Assembly: GCA_002361615.1 (NCBI GenBank)
Contig: DETK01000005.1
Coordinates: 11,762 to 61,502, forward strand
Source: Bacteroidales bacterium UBA3290
Lineage (GTDB): Bacteria > Bacteroidota > Bacteroidia > Bacteroidales > UBA932
Direction: 5' to 3'
Length of the DNA stretch: 49,741 nucleotides
The translations under genes were made by a program, and so were the position numbers. Of this stretch, positions 16,047-24,131 are shown in pieces. The notes under the pieces were generated by a model that saw only the letters and a program-made list of their open reading frames with translations, did not search any database and was not told the DNA's origin. The number at the start of each line of letters is the position of its first letter. The stretch's first letter is position 1.

Positions 16047-16877
16047 ATGGAAGAACCTGTAAGAGTGTTGTTCGTGAACTCCGAGATCTTCCCCTATATG
16101 CCTGAAACAGACATATCTGTGCTGGGAAGGTACCTCCCGCAGGGGATCCAGGAGAGCGGCAAGGAGATACGCTCCTTCATGCCGCGCTACGGCACGATCA
16201 ACGAACGCCGCAACCAGCTCCACGAGGTCATCCGCCTCTCGGGAATGAACATGGTCATCAACAACGCCGACCGCCCCCTGGTCATCAAGGTCTCCTCCAT
16301 CTCATCCGCAAGGATGCAGGTCTACTTCATCGACAATGAAGACTACTTCCATCGCAAATTCGTTTACCAGGACGCAGAAGGCAAAGATTTCAAAGACAAC
16401 GACGAACGGGCCATCTTCTTCGCGCGCGGCGTACTCGAAACCGTGAAGAAGCTCCGCTGGAAACCCGACATCGTGCATTGCCAGGGCTGGATCTCCCACT
16501 TCCTGCCCGTCTATCTGAAGAAAGTCTACCACGAAGACCCCATCTTCACCAACGCCAAGGTGGTGCTCTCGCTCTACAACGACAAGCTCGACGCCCGCCT
16601 GAGCGACAACGTGGTCGACAAGATGCTCGTGGAGGCGCTCCGCCCCGAAGACGCGGCAGTCCTCACCGAACCCGATGGCATAAATCTTGCGAAACTGGCC
16701 ATCCAGTATGCGGACGGCATCATCGCCGGCGTCCCGGCCATCGACCCCCGTCTGGAGGCCTTTGCCCGCGAAAGGGAACTCCCCATCCTGCCCTACGTAC
16801 CCATCAGCAAGGAAGGTGGTCCTTATGTGCGCGCATACAATGATTTTTACGACGACTTGTTAAAGAGAAGAAGATAA
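16047..16877 (+). CDS. Short GT5-type 'glycogen/starch synthase' protein (N-terminal domain only)
   Basis: The 276-residue product resembles only the N-terminal Rossmann half of GT5 glycogen synthases: VLFVNSEIFPYMPETDISVL at residue 6, IRSFMPRYGTINERRNQLHE, PDIVHCQGWISHFLPVYLKK and a late AIQYADGIIAGVPAI. The C-terminal half that binds ADP-glucose is absent, and the KxGGL motif that normally follows the first strand is replaced by PETDIS. Glycogen synthesis is therefore unlikely. Such short proteins recur in Bacteroidota beside DUF4270 genes, as here (one base away). The start at 16047 (MEEPVRVLFV) lies just after the promoter; a longer frame runs into it. Confidence 0.8.
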   Translation: MEEPVRVLFVNSEIFPYMPETDISVLGRYLPQGIQESGKEIRSFMPRYGTINERRNQLHEVIRLSGMNMVINNADRPLVIKVSSISSARMQVYFIDNEDYFHRKFVYQDAEGKDFKDNDERAIFFARGVLETVKKLRWKPDIVHCQGWISHFLPVYLKKVYHEDPIFTNAKVVLSLYNDKLDARLSDNVVDKMLVEALRPEDAAVLTEPDGINLAKLAIQYADGIIAGVPAIDPRLEAFARERELPILPYVPISKEGGPYVRAYNDFYDDLLKRRR

Positions 16878-16878
16878 G

Positions 16879-18240
16879 ATGAGACTTTCTGGGGTTATCC
16901 CGGGCCTGGCAGCCCTGCTGACCGCTTTCTGCCTGGCTTCCTGCATCACCATCGACCGCACCATCGGCTCCAGTATGGTGCCCGCCAATCAGGATATCAC
17001 GCTCCATACCGCTACGATCGACCTGCCTGTCAGCCTCAAGATGGCCGACAGCCTGCAGACCGCCATCTCGCAGAACATCACCGTCGGCGCCATCCGCACC
17101 AACACCTTCGGCCTGTTCCACAGCGATGCCGCCATGTCGGTCACGCCGTCCTACGACACCCTCAACTTCGGTCACAACCCCACCGTCCGCAGCCTGACCC
17201 TCAACCTGGTGGCCGACACAACCCTGATCATGGACGCTTCCCAGCGCTACATCCACCAGAATTTTTATGTCCACCAGCTGAACGTGGAACTCGACTCCAC
17301 GTTGATCTACAACAACAGCCTTTCAGACGGGGACTATGACCCCGAAGTGATCTCCAAGGGCGGTTTCGTCTACACCGGCGGCGACAGCTACTCCGTGAAG
17401 ATCAAGGAAGAGATCGGGCGCCGGCTGCTCCAGATCCCCAAATCCACATACGACAGCGTGGACCTCTTCATGAAAGCATTCCCCGGCTTCTATATCCATT
17501 GCGACGATCCGGAAGAAGGAATGGAAGGCGGACGCCTCAACCTGTTCGACCTCTCCGCATCCACCCTCACGCTGACCTACGAATACGATGATGACGAAGG
17601 CGACCGCAAGACCAACACGCTCATTTTCCAGCTGGGTGGCAAATACTGCGTTAACGTCAGTACGGCAGGCTCTCGCTTCCTGGAAAGCGACGATCCGGCC
17701 GACGGCCTCTTCATGGAAGGCCTGTGCGGCATCAAACCCCATATCGATGCCCTGCGCCTGAAAGACGCCATCAATGCCTGGGCGGCTTCCCGGCAGATTC
17801 CGGTCGAAAGCCTGATCATCGCCAAAGCCACCTTCAACTTCCCCTTCGAATACGACGGTGACCCGGTCGCACTGGAACGCTACGCCGACAACATCTTCCC
17901 CTGCAAACGCAAGGCGACGGGCGCCGGCAAACGCATCCGTTACACACCCATCGACGAGATCGAGCAGACCGACGACGTGGAGACCGGCATGATCAACCGC
18001 TCGAAACTCGAGTACCGCTCGAACGTAAGCATCTATATTCAGGACCTGATCCGCCGCGACCGCAGCATGATCACCGCAGCCGACGACCTCTGGATGATGC
18101 CTACCATCACCTACTACAACTCGACAAACGGCGAAACCTACTACTACGCCGATTATTTCTACTACGACCAGTCGGTGCTCAACGGGACGGCCGCTCCACG
18201 GCATCCCGTCGTCACGCTGACGTATTCCATTCTGAAATAG
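16879..18240 (+). CDS. DUF4270 family lipoprotein
   Basis: A 453-residue exported lipoprotein of unknown function. The signal peptide ends in the lipobox LASC (Cys22). The mature region has the beta-rich pattern of DUF4270: IGSSMVPANQDITLHTATID near residue 30, SLTLNLVADTTLIMD, the IKEEIGRRLLQIPKSTY region, and a C-terminal segment with PVVTLTYSIL. It follows the GT5-like gene by one base and is probably co-transcribed with it. It converges on fabF with one base between the stops. Confidence 0.82.
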   Translation: MRLSGVIPGLAALLTAFCLASCITIDRTIGSSMVPANQDITLHTATIDLPVSLKMADSLQTAISQNITVGAIRTNTFGLFHSDAAMSVTPSYDTLNFGHNPTVRSLTLNLVADTTLIMDASQRYIHQNFYVHQLNVELDSTLIYNNSLSDGDYDPEVISKGGFVYTGGDSYSVKIKEEIGRRLLQIPKSTYDSVDLFMKAFPGFYIHCDDPEEGMEGGRLNLFDLSASTLTLTYEYDDDEGDRKTNTLIFQLGGKYCVNVSTAGSRFLESDDPADGLFMEGLCGIKPHIDALRLKDAINAWAASRQIPVESLIIAKATFNFPFEYDGDPVALERYADNIFPCKRKATGAGKRIRYTPIDEIEQTDDVETGMINRSKLEYRSNVSIYIQDLIRRDRSMITAADDLWMMPTITYYNSTNGETYYYADYFYYDQSVLNGTAAPRHPVVTLTYSILK

Positions 18241-18241
18241 C

Positions 18242-19492
18242 TTAAACCGCGCGGAAAGCGAGGCAGGCGTTCTGCCCGCCGAATCCGAAATTGTTGCTGA
18301 TGGCCACCCGCACCGTCCGCTTCTGCGGTTCGTTGAGCGTAAGGTTGAGCCGGTAATCGATGGCAGGATCCTCGACCTTGAAATGCACGGTGGGCGGGAT
18401 AATCCCGTCCCGGATGGCGTGCAGGCAGGCCAGGGCCTCAACGGCGCCGGCAGCACCCATCAAATGGCCGGTCATCGATTTGGTGGAACTGATGTTGACT
18501 TTGTAGGCCTGGTCGCCGAACACGCGCTGGATGGCACGCAGCTCGGCCAGGTCGCCCAGCGGCGTCGATGTGCCATGGGCATTGATATAATCGACGTCGG
18601 CCGGGGTGAGTCCAGCCTCACGGAGCGCCAGCTCCATGGCGTCGGCAGCGCTCTCACCGTCTTCCCGCGGCGCAGTGATGTGCCACGCGTCGCAGGTCAT
18701 GCCGATACCGGCGATTTCGGCATAGATGCGGGCGCCGCGCCGAAGCGCGTGCTCATAATCCTCCACTACGAGGATGGCCGCTCCTTCTCCCATTACAAAG
18801 CCGTCACGGGTCCCGTCGAAGGGACGGGAGGCCGTTTCGTACTCCTCGTTGTTGGTCGAAAGGGCGTGGGCGGAATTGAAACCGCCGATGCCGGGAATGC
18901 AGATCGGCGCCTCGGTCCCACCCGACACCATCACGTCGGCACGGCCCAGCTGGATCTGCGAGGCGGCCGTGAGGATGGCGTGGGCGGATGTGGCGCAAGC
19001 CGAGGAAACACCGAAATTGGGGCCGCGGAAGCCAAACTTGATGGCGATGTGGCCCGAAGCGATGTTGGTGATGAATTTGGGAATCAAAAAAGGACTGAAT
19101 CGAGGCTTTCCGCTCTCGAAATAGTCCTTGATTTCTTCTGTGTACGTGTTGATTCCGCCTACGCCCGAGCCAACGACTACACCGATACGGCGAAGGTCGG
19201 TCCGATCGAGGTCCAGGCCGCTGTCAGCCACCGCTTCGGTGGCAGCGATCATCGCGTATTGCGTGAAGGCGTCGGTCTTCCGAGCCTCCTTGCGGTCGAT
19301 TGCCTCGGGGAAACGCTCCGGAGCATAGTCCGGAATCTGGCACGCGAACTTGGTCTTGAAAAGGGTCGTGTCGAAACGGTCGATCAGCCTTGCGCCGCTG
19401 ACGCCCCGGTCCAGGTTCTGAAAATACTCCGCAACATTGCTTCCCAGCGGGTTGACGGTTCCGATACCTGTAATGACTACCCTTTTCGCCAT
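18242..19492 (-). CDS. fabF: 3-oxoacyl-ACP synthase II
   Basis: Elongating condensing enzyme of type II fatty acid synthesis; joins malonyl-ACP to acyl-ACP. The 416-residue thiolase-fold protein starts MAKRVVITGIGTVNPLGSNV. The catalytic cysteine is in VSSACATSAHAI near residue 166, the first histidine in NAHGTSTPLGDLAE, the second in STKSMTGHLMGAAGAVEA, and the gating loop in ISNNFGFGGQNACLAF. It lies 38 bases after acpP, whose product is its substrate carrier. Confidence 0.96.
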   Translation of the reverse strand: MAKRVVITGIGTVNPLGSNVAEYFQNLDRGVSGARLIDRFDTTLFKTKFACQIPDYAPERFPEAIDRKEARKTDAFTQYAMIAATEAVADSGLDLDRTDLRRIGVVVGSGVGGINTYTEEIKDYFESGKPRFSPFLIPKFITNIASGHIAIKFGFRGPNFGVSSACATSAHAILTAASQIQLGRADVMVSGGTEAPICIPGIGGFNSAHALSTNNEEYETASRPFDGTRDGFVMGEGAAILVVEDYEHALRRGARIYAEIAGIGMTCDAWHITAPREDGESAADAMELALREAGLTPADVDYINAHGTSTPLGDLAELRAIQRVFGDQAYKVNISSTKSMTGHLMGAAGAVEALACLHAIRDGIIPPTVHFKVEDPAIDYRLNLTLNEPQKRTVRVAISNNFGFGGQNACLAFRAV

Positions 19493-19530
19493 AAATGTGG
19501 TTCAGGTCTTAGCTGCGCAACTGCGAAGAC

Positions 19531-19770
19531 TTACGCGGCCGTGTGCTCCTTAATGTAGTCGATTGCGTCCTGAACGGTCGAGATCTTCTCCGCCACGTCG
19601 TCGGGAATCGTGATATTGAACTCTTTCTCGAACTCCATGATCAGTTCGACGGTGTCGAGAGAATCGGCACCCAGATCATTCTTGAAGCTGGCAGCAGGAG
19701 TGACTTCACTTTCCTCAGCGCCCAGCTTATAGACGATGATGGAGATAACTTTCGAAGCAATATCTTCCAT
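19531..19770 (-). CDS. acpP: Acyl carrier protein
   Basis: Carries acyl chains on a 4'-phosphopantetheine arm during fatty acid and lipid A synthesis. The 79-residue acidic protein has the modification site DLGADSLDTVELIMEFE with the serine at residue 37. It is followed by fabF in the same direction. Its promoter overlaps the kbl promoter on the other strand. Confidence 0.96.
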   Translation of the reverse strand: MEDIASKVISIIVYKLGAEESEVTPAASFKNDLGADSLDTVELIMEFEKEFNITIPDDVAEKISTVQDAIDYIKEHTAA

Positions 19771-19826
19771 AATAAAAGGTTTTGGTTAATAGTATCAATG
19801 CAAGCCGCTATTGCGACAAGATTTTG

Positions 19827-19858
19827 CAAAGTAAGTAATTTTTGCTGAAAAACCCAAA
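19827..19858 (-). promoter_or_regulatory. Promoter for acpP-fabF
   Basis: The minus strand has TTTG (19855-19858), a 20-base spacer, and TTACTTTG (19827-19834), one base off TAnnTTTG. It ends 57 bases before the acpP start and overlaps the divergent kbl promoter. Confidence 0.5.
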
Positions 19859-19872
19859 TCTTCGTATATTTG
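19841..19872 (+). promoter_or_regulatory. Promoter for kbl
   Basis: TTTG (19841-19844), a 20-base spacer and TATATTTG (19865-19872) give a full match to the Bacteroidota promoter form, 24 bases before the kbl ATG. It interleaves with the acpP promoter on the other strand, so the two polymerases would compete for the same DNA. Confidence 0.75.
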
Positions 19873-19895
19873 TGTTATCTGAATACCCATACGCT

Positions 19896-21086
19896 ATGTA
19901 TAACGATTTTCAAAAGTATCTCGAAGCCGAGCTCCAGTCCATCCGTGAAGCCGGCTTGTACAAGGAAGAACGTGTCATCACGTCTGCCCAGCAGGCAGCC
20001 ATCAAGGTGGCGCCCGGCAAGGATGTCCTGAATTTCTGCGCCAACAACTATCTCGGCCTGGCCAACAACGCCCAGCTGGTGGAAGCCGCCAAGCAGGCGC
20101 TCGACACCCACGGCTACGGCATGTCGTCCGTCCGCTTCATCTGCGGTACCGGCGACCTGCACAAGGAACTCGAGAAGAAGATCTCCGAATTCTTCGGCAC
20201 GGAAGACGCCATCCTCTACGCCTCCTGCTTCGATGCCAACGGCGGCGTTTTCGAACCGCTGCTCGACGAGCACGACGCCATCATTTCCGATGCGCTCAAC
20301 CACGCCTCGATCATCGACGGCGTACGTCTGTGCAAAGCACAGCGCTACCGCTACGCCAACGCCAACATGGACGAGCTGGAAAACTGCCTGAAGACCGCCC
20401 AGGCCCAGCGTCACCGCATCATCGTGACCGACGGCGTCTTCTCGATGGACGGCAACGTCGCCCCGCTCGACAAGATCTACGCCCTGGCCACCAAGTACAA
20501 CGCCATGGTGATGGTCGACGAGTCCCACTCGGCCGGCGTGGTCGGCAAGACTGGCCGCGGTACCACCGAACGTTTCAATCTCCGCGGAAAGATCGAAATC
20601 CTGACCGGCACCCTGGGCAAGAGCTTCGGCGGCGCCGTAGGTGGCTTCACCACCGGCAAGAAGGAGATCATCGCCATGCTGCGCCAGCGTTCGCGCCCGT
20701 ATCTGTTCTCCAACTCGATCCCGCCGATGATCGCCGCCGCCGGCATCAAGATGTTCGACATGATGAGTGCCACCAACGAGCTGCAGGACAAGCTCCACGC
20801 CAACACCGACTACTTCATCGGCAAGATGAAGGCCGCCGGCTTCGACATCAAACCCACCGAATCGGCCATCTGCGCCGTGATGCTCTACGACGCCCCGCTC
20901 TCCCAGAAGATGGCTGCCCGTCTCCAGGAAGAAGGCATCTACGTCACCGGCTTCTACTACCCTGTCGTCCCGAAGGGCCAGGCCCGAATCCGCGTCCAGG
21001 TCTCAGCCGGCCACGAGAAGGAGCACCTCGACAAATGCGTCGCCGCCTTCACCAAGATCGGCAAGGAACTTGGAGTTATTAAATAG
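19896..21086 (+). CDS. kbl: Glycine C-acetyltransferase (2-amino-3-ketobutyrate CoA ligase)
   Basis: PLP enzyme that converts 2-amino-3-oxobutyrate and CoA to glycine and acetyl-CoA in threonine breakdown. The 396-residue alpha-oxoamine synthase has GYGMSSVRFICGTGDLHKEL near residue 75, the cofactor-stacking block SDALNHASIIDGVRLC, the aspartate in MVMVDESHSAGVVGKTGRGT, and the PLP lysine in LTGTLGKSFGGAVGGF near residue 244. The start at 19896 (MYNDFQKYLEAE) lies 24 bases after the promoter. Its close relatives include serine palmitoyltransferase, used by Bacteroidota to make sphingolipids; the sequence fits Kbl better, and threonine dehydrogenase is not seen nearby. Confidence 0.88.
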   Translation: MYNDFQKYLEAELQSIREAGLYKEERVITSAQQAAIKVAPGKDVLNFCANNYLGLANNAQLVEAAKQALDTHGYGMSSVRFICGTGDLHKELEKKISEFFGTEDAILYASCFDANGGVFEPLLDEHDAIISDALNHASIIDGVRLCKAQRYRYANANMDELENCLKTAQAQRHRIIVTDGVFSMDGNVAPLDKIYALATKYNAMVMVDESHSAGVVGKTGRGTTERFNLRGKIEILTGTLGKSFGGAVGGFTTGKKEIIAMLRQRSRPYLFSNSIPPMIAAAGIKMFDMMSATNELQDKLHANTDYFIGKMKAAGFDIKPTESAICAVMLYDAPLSQKMAARLQEEGIYVTGFYYPVVPKGQARIRVQVSAGHEKEHLDKCVAAFTKIGKELGVIK

Positions 21087-21087
21087 A

Positions 21088-21111
21088 AAAAGGAGCCTCC
21101 CGGCTCCTTTT
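21088..21111. terminator. Bidirectional terminator between kbl and tsf
   Basis: AAAAGGAGCC (21088-21097), loop TCCC, GGCTCCTTTT (21102-21111), flanked by T-runs on both strands. It lies 2 bases after the kbl stop and 36 bases after the tsf stop on the other strand, so it can serve both convergent units. Confidence 0.85.
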
Positions 21112-21146
21112 TCTTTTATCATGTCCGGCTGATCCGGGCATCTTTT

Positions 21147-22145
21147 TTACTCATCCGTCAGAGAGAAGCGGTAGAACGCGAGGATCTTCGCTTCCTTGTC
21201 GGCGGCGGCCAGGACCTCGGCGACCGGGGTCTTGCCATCGCCCATCTGATATTCCTGCTGCTCCAGTGTGCTCTCCTTGAAGAACTTCTGGACGCGGCCG
21301 GCGGCGATGTTCTGGATCATCTGCTCGGGGAGGTTCGCAGCCTTCTCGGCGGAGACCTTCGCGATGATCTCGCGGGCCTGCTGCGCCTGCTCAGGCGTGA
21401 GCCAACCCTTGGCGGTATTGCTTTCGATGTGGTCTTCGCTGTCGCAGTGGGCCGGGTTGATGCCGGCTTTCTTGAGGGCGTTCTCCACGGCCTTGCGGAC
21501 CTGCTCCTCCTTGGTCTTCTCGATGGCGACCTGGCGCTCCTTCTCGACGACCTCTGCCGGGCAGTCGGCTGCGGAGACGGAAACCGGGTTCATCGTAACG
21601 ACCTGGATGGCGATGCCTTTGGCCAGCTCTTCGTCGATGGGCTTGTTGAAAGCCACGATGGCGCCGAGCTTGCCGTTGGTAGTGTGGATATACGAAGCCA
21701 CGTAGGGAGCCTCGAGCTTGCCATAGAAGGCGAGGGTGTGTTTCTCACCGCTCTTGCCGGTCTGCTGGGAGATGGCTTCCTCCACGGTCTCGCCGTTGGC
21801 GAGCTTGCAGGCCTTGAGGGCTTCGAGGTCGGCCGGGCAGGCAGCGATCGCCGCGTCGGCGATAGCGTCGGCCAGGGCCTGGAACTCGGCGTTCTGGGAC
21901 ACGAAGTCGGTCTCACAGCCGAGGCAGACGAGAATACCTTTACCGTCGGCGACGCGGGCCTTCACGGCACCTTCCGTGGTTTCACGGTCGGCACGCTTGG
22001 CGGCCACGAGTTTGCCTTTCTCACGGATAATCTCCTGTGCGCGGGTGAAATCGCCTTCAGCCTCGACAAGGGCTTTCTTGCAATCCATCATGCCGGCACC
22101 GGTCATCTTGCGCAATTTAGCGACATCTGCAGCTTTGATTTCCAT
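21147..22145 (-). CDS. tsf: Elongation factor Ts
   Basis: Nucleotide exchange factor for EF-Tu. The 332-residue protein opens MEIKAADVAKLRKMTGAGMM, which with DCKKALVEAEGDF is the N-terminal UBA-like domain, and contains GCETDFVSQNAEFQAL, which contacts EF-Tu. The core domains and a C-terminal DGKTPVAEVLAAADKEAKIL region are present. It follows rpsB by 18 bases and ends at the bidirectional terminator. Confidence 0.96.
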   Translation of the reverse strand: MEIKAADVAKLRKMTGAGMMDCKKALVEAEGDFTRAQEIIREKGKLVAAKRADRETTEGAVKARVADGKGILVCLGCETDFVSQNAEFQALADAIADAAIAACPADLEALKACKLANGETVEEAISQQTGKSGEKHTLAFYGKLEAPYVASYIHTTNGKLGAIVAFNKPIDEELAKGIAIQVVTMNPVSVSAADCPAEVVEKERQVAIEKTKEEQVRKAVENALKKAGINPAHCDSEDHIESNTAKGWLTPEQAQQAREIIAKVSAEKAANLPEQMIQNIAAGRVQKFFKESTLEQQEYQMGDGKTPVAEVLAAADKEAKILAFYRFSLTDE

Positions 22146-22163
22146 TGTGTACGGGTTTACAGG

Positions 22164-22979
22164 TTATTCTTCGTTCTTGGGTTCTTCGACAGGAGCTTCC
22201 TCAGCCTTGGGAGCGTTCTTGCGGGCGCGGACGCGCTTGACAGGGGCCTCTTCCTTGACGGGAGCTTCTTCTTTCTCCTTCTCCTTCTCGATCCTGCGAT
22301 CCTCGAGACCTTCAGCGATGGCGCCGCAAAGGGTCTCGGTAATCAGCTGGATGGACTTGGCCGCATCGTCGTTGGCCGGAATCACATAATCAATCGTGGT
22401 AGGGTCGCAACATGTATCAACCATTGCGATAACGGGGATGTTCAGACGATTGGCTTCGCGGACGGCGTTGATCTCTTTCTGGACGTCCACGACGAAGATG
22501 GCGGAGGGGAGACGGTTGAGGTCGGCGATCGAACCGAGGTTCTTCTCGAGTTTCGCTCTCTGGCGGGAAATCTGGAGGCGTTCCCGCTTTGCCAGGGTCT
22601 CGAAGGTGCCGTCGGTCATCATCTTGTCGATGGTGTTCATCTTCTTGACGGCCTTGCGGATGGTGGGGAAGTTGGTGAGCATGCCACCGGCCCAGCGCTC
22701 GGTCACATACGGCATGTTGACCTTCTGTGCGCACTCCGCAACGATATCCTTGGCTTGTTTCTTGGTGGCAACGAACAGAATCTTGCGGCCTGCGTGGGCA
22801 AGCTGCTTCATCACATTGGCTGCCTCGTCTATCTTGACGACAGTCTTATGCAGGTCGATGATGTGGATCCCGTTTTTCTCCATGAAGATGTACGGAGCCA
22901 TTTTGGGATTCCATTTCCGCTTCAGGTGACCGAAGTGGACACCTGCATCGAGTAAGTCTTGGAAATTGGTTCTAGACAT
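22164..22979 (-). CDS. rpsB: 30S ribosomal protein S2 (uS2)
   Basis: 30S protein needed to load S1 onto the subunit. The 271-residue product begins MSRTNFQDLLDAGVHFGHLK and contains KWNPKMAPYIFMEKNGIHII, ERWAGGMLTNFPTIRKAVKK and IPVIAMVDTCCDPTTIDYVI. The last 45 residues are a charged tail (EKEKEKEEAPVKEEAPVKRV...), longer than in E. coli but common in this phylum. It precedes tsf, and a structured 178-base leader separates it from rpsI. Confidence 0.96.
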   Translation of the reverse strand: MSRTNFQDLLDAGVHFGHLKRKWNPKMAPYIFMEKNGIHIIDLHKTVVKIDEAANVMKQLAHAGRKILFVATKKQAKDIVAECAQKVNMPYVTERWAGGMLTNFPTIRKAVKKMNTIDKMMTDGTFETLAKRERLQISRQRAKLEKNLGSIADLNRLPSAIFVVDVQKEINAVREANRLNIPVIAMVDTCCDPTTIDYVIPANDDAAKSIQLITETLCGAIAEGLEDRRIEKEKEKEEAPVKEEAPVKRVRARKNAPKAEEAPVEEPKNEE

Positions 22980-23157
22980 TTTGTTTTTGTTTAATTGTTT
23001 TGTTTTCTCTTTTCATCAATCCGGAGTAGCGGTCTTTGCAACCGGTCTCCTGGATTTTCCGCAGTCGGACAAATCTCAGGCAGCTTGCCGTCCTGTCAGA
23101 CGGAGATCCTGCGATTTTGGATCCGGACTGTGCATTGTGTAAATCTGCTTCAGGCAA
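22980..23157 (-). promoter_or_regulatory. Structured rpsI-rpsB intergenic region, candidate rpsB leader
   Basis: This 178-base gap is the longest in the rplM-tsf unit. Read on the minus strand it can form successive small hairpins, including GATCC/GGATC (23105-23109 with 23119-23123) and CCGTC/GACGG (23088-23092 with 23099-23103). There is no T-run after them. GAGATTTG on the minus strand (complement near 23070) is one base off a -7 box. Its role is unknown; feedback control by S2 is a guess from position. Confidence 0.35.
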
Positions 23158-23547
23158 TTAACGTTTGCTGAACTGGAAGCGTCTGCGAGCACCAGGCTGG
23201 CCGGGTTTCTTACGCTCCACCTCACGGGCGTCGCGGGTCAGGAAACCGTTCGACTTGAGGACGGGGCGGAAAGCCTCGGCATCGACCTTGCAAAGGACGC
23301 GGGCGATACCCAGACGGATGGCCTCGGCCTGTCCCTTGATACCGCCACCGTCGACGTTGACCTTGATGTCGTACTGGCCTTCGGTGCTGGTAAGGACAAG
23401 GGGCTGGTTGACAATATACCGGAGCGTGTCTTCCTTGAAATACTCATCGAGGGGACGGTCGTTGACGGTGATATTGCCCGAACCGGTGTTCAGATAGACG
23501 CGAGCAACTGCAGATTTACGTCTTCCAAGGGCGTTGAATACTTCCAT
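23158..23547 (-). CDS. rpsI: 30S ribosomal protein S9 (uS9)
   Basis: 30S head protein whose C-terminal tail reaches P-site tRNA. The 129-residue product has MEVFNALGRRKSAVARVYLN, the GGGIKGQAEAIRLGIARVLC signature, and the RDAREVERKKPGQPGARRRFQFSKR tail. It follows rplM by 9 bases. Confidence 0.97.
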   Translation of the reverse strand: MEVFNALGRRKSAVARVYLNTGSGNITVNDRPLDEYFKEDTLRYIVNQPLVLTSTEGQYDIKVNVDGGGIKGQAEAIRLGIARVLCKVDAEAFRPVLKSNGFLTRDAREVERKKPGQPGARRRFQFSKR

Positions 23548-23556
23548 TACTCTGTC

Positions 23557-24009
23557 TTAAATTTCGTTTAACGTAAGGGGTTTGGGTTGTTGTGCTTCGT
23601 GCGGATGCTCCGGACCGGCATAGACATACAGGTTGCGGAACAGTTCGGCACCGAGGCGGTTCTTCGGCAGCATGCCTTTGATGGCGTGCTCCACGACAAA
23701 GGTCGGCTTGCGATCGAGCATCTCTTTGGGCGTAGCGAAACGCTGGCCTCCCGGATAACCGGTGTGGCGAACGTACACCTTGTCGGTCAGCTTTTTCCCG
23801 GTCAGACGGACTTTGTCGGCGTTGACGATGATGACGTTGTCACCACAGTCCACGTGCGGCGTGAAATCCGGTTTGTTCTTGCCACGGAGGACAAGGGCAA
23901 CGCGGGAAGCGAGACGACCCAGCACCTGATCGGTCGCATCAATAACGTACCATTCTTTCTTGACGGTACCGCTATTGGCGGAAATGGTCTTGTAGCTTAA
24001 AGTGTCCAC
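23557..24009 (-). CDS. rplM: 50S ribosomal protein L13 (uL13)
   Basis: Early-assembly 50S protein. The likely start is the GTG at 24007-24009, giving VDTLSYKTISANSGTVKKEW and 150 residues, the Bacteroidota-typical N-terminus. A longer ATG frame to 24072 would begin inside the promoter. The body has DATDQVLGRLASRVALVLRG, VRHTGYPGGQRFATPKEMLD and HAIKGMLPKNRLGAELFRNL. It is the first gene of rplM-rpsI-rpsB-tsf. Confidence 0.96.
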   Translation of the reverse strand: MDTLSYKTISANSGTVKKEWYVIDATDQVLGRLASRVALVLRGKNKPDFTPHVDCGDNVIIVNADKVRLTGKKLTDKVYVRHTGYPGGQRFATPKEMLDRKPTFVVEHAIKGMLPKNRLGAELFRNLYVYAGPEHPHEAQQPKPLTLNEI

Positions 24010-24069
24010 TTTGTTGATTATTAAGTTAATACTGTAAATTGTTGCGATTCCCCGCTTTTTTGGGGGCTG

Positions 24070-24100
24070 CAAATTTACGAATTATTTTCTCCCGAACAAA
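24070..24100 (-). promoter_or_regulatory. Promoter for rplM-rpsI-rpsB-tsf
   Basis: TTTG (24097-24100 on the minus strand), exactly 19 bases, and TAAATTTG (24070-24077): a full match to the Bacteroidota consensus. It lies 60 bases before the rplM GTG start, within the 122 bases after the lpxK stop. Confidence 0.85.
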
Positions 24101-24131
24101 TTAATTTTCAGAAGAGAAGCCCTTTGGGCCC

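Noticed and set aside
16047..16877. Annotation as a true glycogen synthase (glgA)
   Set aside because: The C-terminal half and the KxGGL motif are missing, so the enzymatic name is not supported.
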